Notes under the pieces: model-generated
The model's database searches: none
Told to the model about the DNA's origin: nothing
The model's input: only the letters and a program-made list of their open reading frames with translations
NCBI RefSeq assembly: GCF_014697195.1
Contig: NZ_JACJRJ010000003.1
Location: 124,001 to 188,000 of the forward strand
Source: Cylindrospermum sp. FACHB-282
GTDB lineage: Bacteria > Cyanobacteriota > Cyanobacteriia > Cyanobacteriales > Nostocaceae
DNA length: 64,000 nt
Reading direction: 5' to 3'
Made by a program: the position numbers and the translations under genes
Shown here: in pieces, positions 28,984 through 38,508 of the stretch
Numbering within the stretch: the stretch's first letter is position 1
Layout of the letters: each line of letters begins with the position of its first letter

Positions 28984-30273
28984 GTGGGTGTGAAACTAGG
29001 AATACTGGGATTCGGTACCGTGGGGACAGGTACAGTACAACTTTTGCAAGACAGGGAAGGGCGTCACCCATTGTTGCAAGAGATTGAAATATATCGTGTG
29101 GGAGTGCGATCGCTTGATCAACCCCGTGCAGTAAAACTGCCGGAGGGTGTTTTAACTACAGATTTAGAAGCGATTGTCAACGATCCAGCAGTGGATATAG
29201 TTGTTGAGGTGATGGGTGGACTCGAACCGGCGCGATCGCTAATTCTCAAAGCGATCAGCAATGGTAAGCACGTAGTTACCGCCAATAAAGCGGTGATCGC
29301 CCGTTTTGGCGCAGAAATCTTTACAAACGCCAATCAAGCCGGGGTATATGTGATGCTAGAAGCTGCCGTTGGTGGTGGCATTCCTGTGATTCAACCCCTG
29401 AAACAGTCTTTAAGTGTTAACCGCATTCAAGCCGTGACTGGCATCATTAACGGCACAACTAACTACATCCTGACACGGATGCAAACAGAAGGCAGCAACT
29501 TCAACGATGTCTTAGCTGATGCCCAAAGATTAGGTTACGCTGAAGCTGACCCCACTGCTGATGTAGATGGCTTAGACGCAGGCGATAAAATTGCCATCCT
29601 CGCATCCTTAGCCTTTGGTGGACGTATCCACTTAGAAGATGTGTATTGTGAAGGAATTCGGCAAGTTAGCAAAACAGATATTGCCTATGCCGAAAAATTG
29701 GGATTTGTGATTAAATTATTAGCGATCGCCAAACGCCAAACTAAGGATAACTCCAAACTCTCAGTCAGAGTTCATCCCACCTTAGTACCCAAAGCCCACC
29801 CATTAGCTAGCGTTAACGGCGTATATAATGCCATTCTCGTGGAAGGGGAACCCATCGGACAAGTAATGTTTTTCGGACCTGGTGCTGGTGCGGGAGCAAC
29901 TGCCAGTGCTGTATCATCAGATATCTTAAATCTTGTTGCTATCCTAAAAACCACTACAACTAACCCAAACCCCTTGTTAAGTTGTGGCCATGATGATTAC
30001 TGTCAAATTGCCCCAATGGCAGAACTTGTAACTCGATTTTATGCCCGTTTCCTGACTAAAGACCAACCCAGCGTCATCGGTAACTTGGGTACTTGCTTTG
30101 GTAAGCATGGCGTTAGCTTAGAGTCAGTTGTACAAACTGGTGTTCATGGAGAACTAGCAGAAATTGTAGTTGTTACCCATGATGTTAGGGAAGGGGATTT
30201 TAGGCTGGCCCTTGCAGAAATTAGTACCCTGGAAGCAATAGAAAGCATTCCCAGCTTATTACGGGTACTGTAG
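28984..30273 (+). CDS. hom: Homoserine dehydrogenase
   Basis: A 429-residue protein from the GTG at 28984 (VGVKLGILGFGTVGTGTV); an ATG-like start at 28930 would add 18 hydrophobic residues encoded by a hairpin repeat and is unlikely. It carries the NAD(P)-binding GFGTVGTG, VVEVMGG, KHVVTANKAVIA, GGGIPVIQPL, GIINGTTNYILTRM and the ADPTADVDGLDAGDKIAILA substrate segment. A C-terminal ACT domain (about 350-429) provides threonine feedback. It reduces aspartate semialdehyde to homoserine. It follows petH, an order I also recall from Anabaena. Confidence 0.94.
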   Translation: MGVKLGILGFGTVGTGTVQLLQDREGRHPLLQEIEIYRVGVRSLDQPRAVKLPEGVLTTDLEAIVNDPAVDIVVEVMGGLEPARSLILKAISNGKHVVTANKAVIARFGAEIFTNANQAGVYVMLEAAVGGGIPVIQPLKQSLSVNRIQAVTGIINGTTNYILTRMQTEGSNFNDVLADAQRLGYAEADPTADVDGLDAGDKIAILASLAFGGRIHLEDVYCEGIRQVSKTDIAYAEKLGFVIKLLAIAKRQTKDNSKLSVRVHPTLVPKAHPLASVNGVYNAILVEGEPIGQVMFFGPGAGAGATASAVSSDILNLVAILKTTTTNPNPLLSCGHDDYCQIAPMAELVTRFYARFLTKDQPSVIGNLGTCFGKHGVSLESVVQTGVHGELAEIVVVTHDVREGDFRLALAEISTLEAIESIPSLLRVL

Positions 30274-30411
30274 TCTGATTGTTGGATTTCCCGGAAAATG
30301 GGATAAAATCTTCATTTTCGGAGAAATTAGCCTGAATAACCTGGATAACACCCTGCGGGGGAGCGTAGCAGCCCGCCAGAAGGCTTTCCGCAGGGGTAAA
30401 AAAATTACATA

Positions 30412-30849
30412 TTAAGCTTCAGGGGTTTCTTTACCGACAACTTGTGATTTGAGGGTTGTGATTTCACTAGTCAACTCTTGCCTAGTAGAGGCTTTGAGTA
30501 AATAGCGGTAAACAAACCAGGCAGAGTAGCCAATACCAATCAACTCAAAGGTAGGTGCTACTAAAGGAAGATCATTCAACGCATCCAATATCGCCAAGAG
30601 TACCTTAACTGTGACAATTGATGTCAGAACTAAACCAAGGGTAACTAGAGGCTGCTTGTATTGATTAAAGAAGCTTCCCAGATATTCGGGCAATGTGCCT
30701 AAAAATTCAGAAACTTGTTCACCGTATTTTAGCCATTGCTCTTGAGACTGTACGGGAGGCTGGAGTTTGGTGATGGTTCCTGTTTGGCTATTGATTTCTG
30801 GCACTGTTGCCTCTTTTGACTTGATTTCAGTGAATTCTGGTTCTTGCAT
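30412..30849 (-). CDS. CAAD-domain thylakoid membrane protein, CurT-like
   Basis: A 145-residue protein (ATG 30849-30847 chosen because GGAG precedes it; another ATG lies 12 bases upstream). An acidic, Pro-rich N-terminus is followed by an amphipathic helix (YGEQVSEFLGTLPEYLGSFF), two transmembrane helices (about 68-90 and 98-118, the second in APTFELIGIGYSAWFVYRYLL) and a charged C-terminal helix. This is the CAAD/CURT1 layout; CURT1 proteins bend thylakoid membranes and the same domain is appended to some aminoacyl-tRNA synthetases. Function here is inferred from architecture. Confidence 0.8.
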   Translation of the reverse strand: MQEPEFTEIKSKEATVPEINSQTGTITKLQPPVQSQEQWLKYGEQVSEFLGTLPEYLGSFFNQYKQPLVTLGLVLTSIVTVKVLLAILDALNDLPLVAPTFELIGIGYSAWFVYRYLLKASTRQELTSEITTLKSQVVGKETPEA

Positions 30850-30861
30850 TTTCACTCCCAT

Positions 30862-31444
30862 AAATTTGACAGTTGAGTTTCTCTAATCCGGACAATTACA
30901 ACCACAAGGCTGTTGAGTAGGCAATGCACGAGTGCATCAGCACAACTGGTTTTAGGGTGCAAAGGGTTTTAGTGTCCTCTAACCATAGTTGCCCCCTCAC
31001 CTCTACTGCATCAACTACAGGGTAGAAAGTCAGTAGAAGGGTAGAAGTCAGAAGGCGACAGGATGTATTGAAGTCAGCTTTCTGAGTTCTGTTTTTTGAA
31101 TCAGCTGAAATCCTCAGGTTGCGATGATCCTCTGCCATGTCAGTTGCTGATAATCGTACTCATCGAAGTACAAATCATGCGAAAATCAGTCTACCTCTCA
31201 TTTATACAAGTTTAAACGCCGATTCTATCTGATATTAAAGCTATCTTAAGCTGCCGCACGCTATTAACTTATAAGAAATAGGGAAAAATCTGCAAATCTA
31301 ATATAAGATTATGTAAATAATCTAGTAGTTAATTATTTGTTTCTGTTATCAAACAAGATAATGTAAATGTTAATCACATTTACAGTGATTGTATAGGCTA
31401 GACTGATTTGGTAATTTTGGCGGGAGGGCAAGGATATTTGAGGA
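30862..31444. other. Intergenic region with a double dyad upstream of the sensor kinase
   Basis: A 583-base spacer between the divergent CAAD gene and the kinase. The CAAD-proximal half has no recognisable content; an 80-codon reverse frame there looks spurious. At 31362-31384 TGTAAATG and CATTTACA are perfectly inverted around seven bases. Overlapping it, AATCAC (31372-31377) and GTGATT (31385-31390) are inverted around seven bases. Both end about 55-60 bases before the kinase ATG and are candidate operators. Confidence 0.5.
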
Positions 31445-33169
31445 ATGCCAACTCAAAAGCCAACCCCTGTTGACAGTAGTTCAGAAAGCAAACAAGTGCC
31501 AGCCGAAGAGTCATCGACAGACGAACTCCCGACTATAGAATTCCCCTCGCGCGGGAAACTCAAAGCTAGTTCTTGGCGCATCCATCAAAAAATTGGCTAT
31601 GGATATTTTGTCGCAATTGGCATTGGCTTTTTCGGTTCATTGACTGGCTTGGTGCTGGCCAACTACTACCGGGGACGAGAAATCAGGCAATTAAATCAAG
31701 CCAATGAGCAAGGGCAACTACTGACTAATTATAAAGATGCGGTGGTAGGGGCACAATTGCATAGCTCTAACCTAGTTGCTGTATTGGAAGATCCACCACA
31801 GCTGTTAAGGACAAAAGCTAAATTTCTCCAGAGTGTTGAGAAAGCTAAGAAATTAGAGCAAAAAATTACCGACTTTATAGACAGTAAGCCTAAGCGACTA
31901 GCTGCAAATAGCGCTACTTTACAGAGTTTATTGCAGGATTACGGCACTAATTTAAAATCCTACATTGATCAAATAGAAGCTGTCTTACAGCAAATAGAAG
32001 CTGAAAAGGTGCAGCCACCGCAGGTTGTGGTAGCGCGAGAGCAGTTGCTGAAAATTATGCGTGGTCAAACTGCCATGCAGATAGATCGGCTTTCGGAAAA
32101 TTTAACCAACATCCTCCGCACAGCCCAAGAGCAAGAGCAGGAAAGGCAAAAACAAGTAGAGCAGGCTAAAATAGTTGAGAGATTAATTGTGATCATGAGT
32201 ATGCTGCTGTCGGTGGCGATCGCTGCTATTGTCGCATGGCGAACTAGTCGAGCGATCGCCGAACCCGTAATCACAGTTACTCAAGTAGCTGAACAGGTGG
32301 CGAGAAAATCTAATTTTGATTTGCGAGCTCCCATCACCACCGAAGATGAAATTGGCTTATTAGCCAAATCTCTCAACCGACTAATTGAGCGGGTATCTCA
32401 GCGAACTAAAGAACTACAACAAGCTAAAGAATTAGCGGAAGCTGCTAGCAAGGCAAAAAGCCGATTTTTGGCAAATGTCAGCCATGAGTTACGTACACCG
32501 TTAAATGCTGTAATTGGTTTGAGCCAACTGCTACAAGATGATGCTACCGATCTAGGGTTATCAGGAGATTTTATCACTGACCTGGAAACCATCAACTCTG
32601 CTGGCAGGCATCTTTTGGAACTGATTAACGACATCCTCGACTTGTCGAAAATTGAAGCGGGGAAAATTACCCTTTACCCGGAGACGTTTGAAATCGGGAT
32701 ATTGATTAATAACGTTGTCCTCACTGTCAAGCCGGCTATCGAAAAAAATGGCAATGTTTTGGAAGTAAATTGCGATCGGCAACTTGGCATGATGTACGCT
32801 GATCAAACAAGGATGCGACAGGTATTGTTAAATTTACTCAGTAACGCTGGCAAGTTCACCACCAATGGCAAGGTGACCCTCACAGTTAAGACTGAAAAGG
32901 AAGATTTACTGCGAGATTCACCTTTTGGCATTATTACTTTTACCGTCACCGACACAGGTATCGGGATGTCTCCCAGTCAACAGCAGCAGCTATTTCAACC
33001 CTTTACACAAGGGGATAACTCAACTACCAAAAAATATGGTGGTACTGGCTTAGGGTTAGCAATTAGTCACCACTTTTGCCAGATGATGGGCGGTGAGATT
33101 ATTGTCAAAAGTCAGCTTGGGATTGGTTCTACTTTTACTGTGCGTCTACCACTGACGGTGCAAGATTGA
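31445..33169 (+). CDS. Membrane HAMP sensor histidine kinase
   Basis: A 574-residue kinase. The polar, Ser/Pro-rich N-terminus is followed by transmembrane helix 1 (about 54-76, [18 protein letters not shown]), a helical extracytoplasmic region rich in Gln, helix 2 (about 247-267), and HAMP (about 268-322). The H-box is [20 protein letters not shown] (His about 347). The ATPase domain has [24 protein letters not shown] and [15 protein letters not shown]. It ends with no receiver domain. The sensed signal is unknown; the four-helix-type sensor region resembles chemoreceptor-like domains. A double dyad lies in its leader. Confidence 0.9.
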   Translation: MPTQKPTPVDSSSESKQVPAEESSTDELPTIEFPSRGKLKASSWRIHQKIGYGYFVAIGIGFFGSLTGLVLANYYRGREIRQLNQANEQGQLLTNYKDAVVGAQLHSSNLVAVLEDPPQLLRTKAKFLQSVEKAKKLEQKITDFIDSKPKRLAANSATLQSLLQDYGTNLKSYIDQIEAVLQQIEAEKVQPPQVVVAREQLLKIMRGQTAMQIDRLSENLTNILRTAQEQEQERQKQVEQAKIVERLIVIMSMLLSVAIAAIVAWRTSRAIAEPVITVTQVAEQVARKSNFDLRAPITTEDEIGLLAKSLNRLIERVSQRTKELQQAKELAEAASKAKSRFLANVSHELRTPLNAVIGLSQLLQDDATDLGLSGDFITDLETINSAGRHLLELINDILDLSKIEAGKITLYPETFEIGILINNVVLTVKPAIEKNGNVLEVNCDRQLGMMYADQTRMRQVLLNLLSNAGKFTTNGKVTLTVKTEKEDLLRDSPFGIITFTVTDTGIGMSPSQQQQLFQPFTQGDNSTTKKYGGTGLGLAISHHFCQMMGGEIIVKSQLGIGSTFTVRLPLTVQD

Positions 33170-33227
33170 CACTCCGGTAAAAGGGTTGTTTTAAGATTTG
33201 ATCATGTACAAATTAACTCAAAGGTAG

Positions 33228-33316
33228 TTGCGATCGCCAGGTTAGAAAAACACCATTAAAAATATGTGGTGTGGCACTTTCCATAATCTATTTTCTCCCA
33301 TCCTCCCCTTTGATGG
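33228..33316 (+). pseudogene. Fragment duplicated from pcrA
   Basis: This stretch matches 39870-39958 inside pcrA over roughly 89 bases with only scattered differences. Read in the pcrA frame it gives LRS, then after a stop KNTIKNMWCGTF and further LFSPILPFD, against LRSQVYKNTIKNMWCGTFHS and LFSRILRFD in the intact gene. It has a stop codon and no flanks of the gene, so it is a dead gene piece, 6.6 kb from its likely source. Confidence 0.85.
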
Positions 33317-33549
33317 TTCCACTTGCCTCGGTCAGGTGGTGGCAATCGTTTTTTCCATGGTTATATATATCTGATAGTTACCATTGCATAAAATCTATAA
33401 TTTTCTTGCTTGTGCTAATTAATTAAGTCAAAAAAGACCTAATCATAGTTTAAATAGAATAGTCATCATAAGTACCAATCTATAGAATAGAGAAGTCGGG
33501 GAGAATTTAGGCAAATATATAAGCTTTTACTTATAGGTCTAATCTAATA

Positions 33550-33605
33550 TTTATTTAATAAATAAAGTTCAGAGTTGACAATTTTCATAAAAAAACCTGT
33601 AAACT
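33550..33605 (+). promoter_or_regulatory. Candidate operator and promoter for cmpABCD
   Basis: TTTATTTA (33550-33557) and TAAATAAA (33559-33566) form a palindrome around one A. TTGACA (33575-33580) and TAAACT (33600-33605) resemble -35 and -10 boxes with a long 19-base spacer. LysR-type CmpR controls this operon in other cyanobacteria and binds TTA/TAA-containing inverted repeats; assignment here is tentative. Confidence 0.3.
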
Positions 33606-33820
33606 AATCTCAATTAGCTGAGTGATGTCTCTTCGTCACACCAAGTCAAGAAATTAAACCAAGTTTTCAGGTATACAAGCAAGCCTTTTTTGCGTAAAAA
33701 TGGCTGATTTTTAATGCCTAGATATAGATGGATAATTTCAGTTAAAGAGCGAGAAATCCCGTTATTTTCTTGCCTAAATTTTCATGATTAAAAAATAAAA
33801 ATTTGAGTTAAGGAGATGTT

Positions 33821-35203
33821 ATGACAGAATTTTTTAATCAATTTTCTCGCCGTAAATTTATGGCCACAGCGGTCGCATCAACAAGTGCTGTATTCCTCAA
33901 AGGCTGTTTAGGAAATCCACCTGAACCTGGTGGTAATGCTGGCAATTCTACAACATCTTCCATTCAACCAGTAGCTAATATTAGCCCAGAACAAAAACCA
34001 GAAACGACAAAAGCCAAACTTGGATATATCCCCATTGTTGAATCTGCGCCTCTAATTATTGCTAAAGAAAAAGGATTTTTTGCTAAATATGGAATGTCAG
34101 ATGTAGAACTTTCTAAACAAGCTTCTTGGGGTTCAGCAAGAGACAACGTAGAAATTGGTTCTAGTGGTGGTGGTATTGATGGTGGTCAATGGCAAATGCC
34201 CATGCCACACTTAATTACAGAAGGTTTAATTACCAAAGGGAATAAACCAATTCCCATGTATGTCTTGGCGCAGTTAATTACACATGGTAACGGAATTGCG
34301 ATCGCCAACAAACATCTAGGAAAAGGTATTAGCTTAAAACTCGATACCGCTAAACCCTTATTAGCCCAACTTAAATCCTCCACACCTTTCACCGCTGCCT
34401 TTACCTTCCCCCATGTTACCCAAGACTTATGGATTCGTTACTGGTTAGCAGCAAGTGGAATTGACCCAGATGCAGATGTCAAATTGCTGACAGTACCAGC
34501 GGCGCAAACCGTTGCTAACATGAAAACCGGCACAATGGATGCTTTCAGTACCGGCGACCCCTGGCCATTCCGTCTCGTTAACGACAAAATTGGTTTCATG
34601 GCTGCATTAACAGCCGAAATTTGGAAAAATCACCCCGAAGAATATTTTGCCATGAGAGGTGATTGGGTTGATCAAAATCCCAAAGCCACAAAAGCCTTAT
34701 TAAAAGGCATCATGGAAGCCCAGCAATGGTTAGATAACTTTGACAACCGCAAAGAAGCAGCAGAAATTCTTGGTGCTAAAAAGTATTTTGGCTTATCTTC
34801 ACCAGAAATTCTTGCAGACCCATTTCAAGGTAAATATGACATGGGTGATGGTCGCAAAATTGATGATAAAAAAATGGCTGCTTATTACTGGAAAGACGAA
34901 AAAGGCAGTGTTTCTTATCCTTACCAAAGTCATGACTTGTGGTTCATCATAGAAAACGTACGCTGGGGATTTTTGCCAAAAGATTATCTAGACAACGGTG
35001 CAGCCAAAGCCAAAGAATTAATCAAAAAAGTTAACCGTGAAGATATTTGGAAAGAAGCTGCTAAAGAATTAGGAGTATCTGCCGCTGACATTCCCACCAG
35101 TACATCTCGTGGAGTAGAAGAATTTTTTGATGATATTAAATTCGACCCTGAGAAGCCAGAAGAATATCTCAAGAGTCTGAAAATAAAAAAAGTCTCTGTT
35201 TAG
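33821..35203 (+). CDS. cmpA: Bicarbonate ABC transporter binding lipoprotein CmpA
   Basis: A 460-residue protein with a twin-arginine signal ([12 protein letters not shown]) and lipobox Cys29. The body is of the NrtA/CmpA family: [23 protein letters not shown], then [55 protein letters not shown], and a [10 protein letters not shown] end. The GGQWQMPMP and SLKIKKV segments, and the absence of nirA and narB around the operon, favour bicarbonate (CmpA) over nitrate (NrtA). AAGGAG precedes the ATG. It delivers HCO3- to the CmpB permease as part of the CO2-concentrating mechanism. NrtA is the main alternative. Confidence 0.85.
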   Translation: MTEFFNQFSRRKFMATAVASTSAVFLKGCLGNPPEPGGNAGNSTTSSIQPVANISPEQKPETTKAKLGYIPIVESAPLIIAKEKGFFAKYGMSDVELSKQASWGSARDNVEIGSSGGGIDGGQWQMPMPHLITEGLITKGNKPIPMYVLAQLITHGNGIAIANKHLGKGISLKLDTAKPLLAQLKSSTPFTAAFTFPHVTQDLWIRYWLAASGIDPDADVKLLTVPAAQTVANMKTGTMDAFSTGDPWPFRLVNDKIGFMAALTAEIWKNHPEEYFAMRGDWVDQNPKATKALLKGIMEAQQWLDNFDNRKEAAEILGAKKYFGLSSPEILADPFQGKYDMGDGRKIDDKKMAAYYWKDEKGSVSYPYQSHDLWFIIENVRWGFLPKDYLDNGAAKAKELIKKVNREDIWKEAAKELGVSAADIPTSTSRGVEEFFDDIKFDPEKPEEYLKSLKIKKVSV

Positions 35204-35233
35204 TCATTAATAAATTTGAGGAGAACTACATCA

Positions 35234-36073
35234 ATGACAGTAGCCCAAAAACGTGCCGCAAGTCCTAAATTTGATAATAGCTTTTTATCAAGTTTACAAA
35301 AGCAATTTCCTAATCTTGTTCCTCCAGTTATTGCGATTTTAATCTTCTTAGCTATTTGGCAACTATTTTCTTGGACTCCAGGTGCAACACTACCAGGGCC
35401 AATCCAAGTTATTCAAGACACTTGGATCTTGATTTTGTATCCCTTCTATGACAAAGGAGGAACTGATAAAGGTCTTTTTTGGCAAATATTAGCTAGTCTG
35501 CAACGAGTTGCCATTAGCTATACATTAGCGGCAATTGTCGGTATTGGCTTGGGTGTTTTGATTGGTGTAAATCAAACCATGTCAAAGGCTTTAGATCCCC
35601 TGTTTCAGTTACTAAGAACTGTACCCCCTTTGGCTTGGGTTCCTATTTCTTTAGCAGCTTTGCGGCAAAACGAACCAGCAGCATTATTCGTAATTTTTAT
35701 CACCGCAATTTGGCCGATTCTCATTAATACTGCGGTGGGTGTAACTCAAATTCCCCAAGATTACAACAACGTTGCTAAAGTTCTGCAATTAAACCGCAAA
35801 GAATACTTTATCAACATTCTTATCCCCTCAGCACTACCTTACATATTCACTGGTTTAAGAATTGCCATTGGTTTAGCTTGGTTGGCAATTATCGCAGCAG
35901 AAATCGTCATGTCTGGGATTGTAGGAATTGGCTTTTTTATCTGGGATGCTTATCAAAATAACAACGTCAGTGAAGTGATTTTAGCCTTAGTTTACATCGG
36001 TATTGTTGGTCTAATCCTAGATAAACTCATGGCTGCGCTGCAAAACTGGATTTTACCTACTGAACAAAAATAG
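35234..36073 (+). CDS. cmpB: Bicarbonate ABC transporter permease CmpB
   Basis: A 279-residue integral membrane protein with about six helices, starting at the ATG 35234 because GAGGAG lies at 35218-35223 inside any longer frame. Family features are PPVIAILIFLAIWQLFSW, the LPGPIQVIQDTW segment, LDPLFQLLRTVPPLAWVPISL, and the permease EAA-like loop NILIPSALPYIFTGLRIAIGLAWL. It forms the channel used by CmpC and CmpD. It starts 31 bases after cmpA, in the same operon. Confidence 0.88.
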   Translation: MTVAQKRAASPKFDNSFLSSLQKQFPNLVPPVIAILIFLAIWQLFSWTPGATLPGPIQVIQDTWILILYPFYDKGGTDKGLFWQILASLQRVAISYTLAAIVGIGLGVLIGVNQTMSKALDPLFQLLRTVPPLAWVPISLAALRQNEPAALFVIFITAIWPILINTAVGVTQIPQDYNNVAKVLQLNRKEYFINILIPSALPYIFTGLRIAIGLAWLAIIAAEIVMSGIVGIGFFIWDAYQNNNVSEVILALVYIGIVGLILDKLMAALQNWILPTEQK

Positions 36074-36077
36074 AGAT

Positions 36078-36286
36078 TGGATAATGGGTAATGGGTAATG
36101 GGTAATGGGTAATGGGTGATTTTTCAAATCTCAAATCCCAAATCCCAAATCTCAAATCTCAAACCCCAAATCTCAAATCCCGAATCTCAAATCCTAAATC
36201 CCAAATTCCTAATACCCAATTACCAATTACCCATTACCAATCACCAATCACCAATTACCAATTACCCATTACCAATTACCAAATAA
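36078..36286 (+). repeat. Heptanucleotide tandem repeats between cmpB and cmpC
   Basis: Four copies of AATGGGT (about 36083-36115) are followed by some ten copies of CAAATCT/CAAATCC variants and then by CCAATTA/CCCATTA/CCAATCA units to 36280. The outer blocks are complementary (GGGTAAT versus ATTACCC), so the whole 200 bases could fold as one hairpin around the CAAATCC block. The array runs to within about eight bases of the cmpC ATG, leaving no Shine-Dalgarno. Confidence 0.9.
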
Positions 36287-36287
36287 T

Positions 36288-38291
36288 ATGTCTATATTTG
36301 TTGGCGTTGAGCAAATTGATAAAGTTTTTGAATTAACCGGTGGGGGACAATATATTGCCCTCAAAGGTATTGATCTACAAATTAGAAAAGGCGAATTTGT
36401 TTCTCTTATCGGTCACTCCGGTTGCGGAAAATCCACTCTTTTAAACATGATTGCCGGTTTGGACTTACCAACAGAAGGTTTGGTGACTTTGGAAGGACAA
36501 AGAATCAGCAAACCAGGGCCAGATAGAATGGTGGTGTTTCAAAATTATTCTCTCTTACCTTGGCGGACAGTTAGAGAAAATATTGCCTTAGCTGTAGATT
36601 CAGTCTTAAATGGGATGCCGGCAGCCGAACGTAAAGCCATAATCGACAAACACATAGATATGGTAGGTTTGCGTCCCCATGCAGACAAACAACCGGGAAT
36701 GTTATCAGGTGGACAAAAACAACGGGTAGCGATCGCCCGCGCTTTGGCAATTCGTCCTAAACTATTACTATTAGATGAACCCTTTGGGGCATTAGACGCA
36801 CTGACTCGCGGGAACTTGCAAGAACAATTAATGCAAATCTGCGAAGAAAATCAAGTTACCGCCGTGATGGTGACACACGACGTAGACGAAGCCGTGTTGT
36901 TATCTGACAGAATCGTCATGTTAACCAACGGGCCAGAATCGAAAATTGGTGACATTTTAGAAGTTGATATTCCCAGACCCCGCAAACGCATGGAAGTAGT
37001 AGAACATCCCAGTTACTACAGTTTGCGGAGTGAAATGATTTATTTCCTCAACCAACAAAAACGCATCAAGAAATTACGCGCTAGAAAAACTGCTGCGGTT
37101 GTTCGTCATGGCTTAGAAAAAGTTAATTTAGAGATTGGCTTCTTACCCCTTACCGCTTGCGCCCCTCTCGCCATAGCCAAAGAAAAAGGCTTTTTCATCA
37201 AACATGGTTTAGATGAAGTCAATTTAGTCCGGGAAAGCAGTTGGCGGGGAATTGTGGATGGGATGACAGGCGGTTATTTAGATGCGGCACAAATGCCATC
37301 TGGGATGCCAATGTGGTTAAGTTTGGGAGGGAATAAAAACGAACCCTTACCCGTTGTCACCGCCTTGACCATGACCCGCAACGGTAACGCCATCACCTTA
37401 GCAAAACGCTTTTATGACGAAGGCGTCCGCAGTTTATCCGACTTCAAAAATTACCTTCTCAAGACCTGCGAACAACAACACAGAATGGGCGTAGTCCATC
37501 CTGCATCAATGCACAACTTATTGCTACGTTATTGGTTAGCAGCAGGAGGAATTGATCCCGATGTTGATGTAGCTATGAAAAATATCCCCCCCGCCCAGAT
37601 GGTAGTAGATTTAAAAGGCGGAACCATTGACGGCTACTCTGTCGGCGAACCTTGGAATTATCGCGCTGCGGTAGAAGGTTCAGGCTTTACCATTGCGACT
37701 GATTTAGAAGTTTGGTTAGGACACCCCGGTAAAGTTTTGGGAGTACGAGAAGATTGGGCAGAAACTTATCCTAATACCCATATTGCTTTAACCAAAGCCT
37801 TATTAGAAGCTTGCCAATATTGTGCAAATCCTGCCAACGCCCAAGAAGTTCGCCAAATTTTAGCAAGTCGGGAATATGTCAGCACAGATATTGAGTACAT
37901 TCAAATTGAAGACCCGAATGGTGCTACCTGTGACTTAGACCATCCCATGAGGGAATATGCCCATCACCAATTTTATTCTGAGTCTGCGATTAATCGCCCC
38001 AGTCGGACTGAACAAATTTGGATTATGACTCAATTAGCCCGTTGGGGTGATACTCCCTTCCCCAGAAATTGGGTGGAAATTGTGGAAAGAGTTTGTCGAG
38101 TGCGTGTTTTCAGTACCGCTGCTAGAGAATTAGGATTAGATATTAGTTACACCCGTCAACCAATTCAATTATTTGATGGTAAACCCTTCAACGCCGATGA
38201 CCCCATTAGCTATCTTAACGACCTAGAAATCAAACGCGACTTCTCCATAGCCGAAGTTGTTCTAGATACCCCCAGAAGAACAGCAGCTTAA
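36288..38291 (+). CDS. cmpC: Bicarbonate ABC transporter ATPase-binding-protein fusion CmpC
   Basis: A 667-residue fusion characteristic of CmpC/NrtC. Residues 1-260 are an ABC ATPase: Walker A GHSGCGKSTLLN, MVVFQNYSLLPWRT, signature LSGGQKQRVAIARAL, Walker B LLLLDEPFGALDALT and the switch His in VMVTHDVDEAVLL. Residues about 280-660 are a CmpA-like domain ([23 protein letters not shown], and further on GGIDPDVDVAMKNIPPAQM) that regulates transport. The start is defined by homology (MSIFVGVEQIDKVFEL) because the preceding repeats erase any ribosome site. The signature LSGGQ is intact. Confidence 0.87.
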   Translation: MSIFVGVEQIDKVFELTGGGQYIALKGIDLQIRKGEFVSLIGHSGCGKSTLLNMIAGLDLPTEGLVTLEGQRISKPGPDRMVVFQNYSLLPWRTVRENIALAVDSVLNGMPAAERKAIIDKHIDMVGLRPHADKQPGMLSGGQKQRVAIARALAIRPKLLLLDEPFGALDALTRGNLQEQLMQICEENQVTAVMVTHDVDEAVLLSDRIVMLTNGPESKIGDILEVDIPRPRKRMEVVEHPSYYSLRSEMIYFLNQQKRIKKLRARKTAAVVRHGLEKVNLEIGFLPLTACAPLAIAKEKGFFIKHGLDEVNLVRESSWRGIVDGMTGGYLDAAQMPSGMPMWLSLGGNKNEPLPVVTALTMTRNGNAITLAKRFYDEGVRSLSDFKNYLLKTCEQQHRMGVVHPASMHNLLLRYWLAAGGIDPDVDVAMKNIPPAQMVVDLKGGTIDGYSVGEPWNYRAAVEGSGFTIATDLEVWLGHPGKVLGVREDWAETYPNTHIALTKALLEACQYCANPANAQEVRQILASREYVSTDIEYIQIEDPNGATCDLDHPMREYAHHQFYSESAINRPSRTEQIWIMTQLARWGDTPFPRNWVEIVERVCRVRVFSTAARELGLDISYTRQPIQLFDGKPFNADDPISYLNDLEIKRDFSIAEVVLDTPRRTAA

Positions 38292-38506
38292 TCAATTCAA
38301 AATTCAAAATTCAAAATTCAAAATTCAAAACTCAAAATTTCTCGTTCCCATACTCTGTATGGGAATGAATTATGGAAGGTTCTGCCTTCGGTGTCACCAG
38401 AGGCAGAGCCTCTTGATAGCATTCCCAGCCTGAGACTGGGAACGAGATAAAAATAGAGCCTCCGGCTCCCGTAAGGGATACAAAATTCAAAATTCAAAAT
38501 TCAAAA
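38289..38506. repeat. Repeat block between cmpC and cmpD (heptads plus CTCGTTCCCA element)
   Basis: TTCAAAA heptads (38296-38338 and 38479-38506) flank a 108-base element at 38340-38447 bounded by TCTCGTTCCCA and its inverse GGGAACGAGA. Inside are CCATACTCTGTATGG and CATTCCCAGCCTGAGACTGG hairpins. A sister copy lies at 42934-43042. The heptads end next to the cmpD ATG. Confidence 0.85.
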
Positions 38507-38508
38507 AA

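Larger units (their letters stand above)
33170..33820. other. Leader region of the cmp operon with a helicase gene fragment
   Basis: A 651-base spacer. It contains an 89-base fragment of pcrA (listed separately), an AT-rich palindrome, and a possible promoter. No coding frame of its own is evident, and no lysR-type cmpR gene lies here. Confidence 0.5.

Noticed and set aside
30896-31138. 80-codon minus-strand frame upstream of the CAAD gene
   Set aside because: Low-complexity, irregular composition and no ribosome site; likely chance.
36078-36286. CRISPR array
   Set aside because: The units are seven bases and contiguous without spacers; this is a heptanucleotide tandem repeat, as are those at 38289 and 61579. 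No CRISPR array was found in the window.
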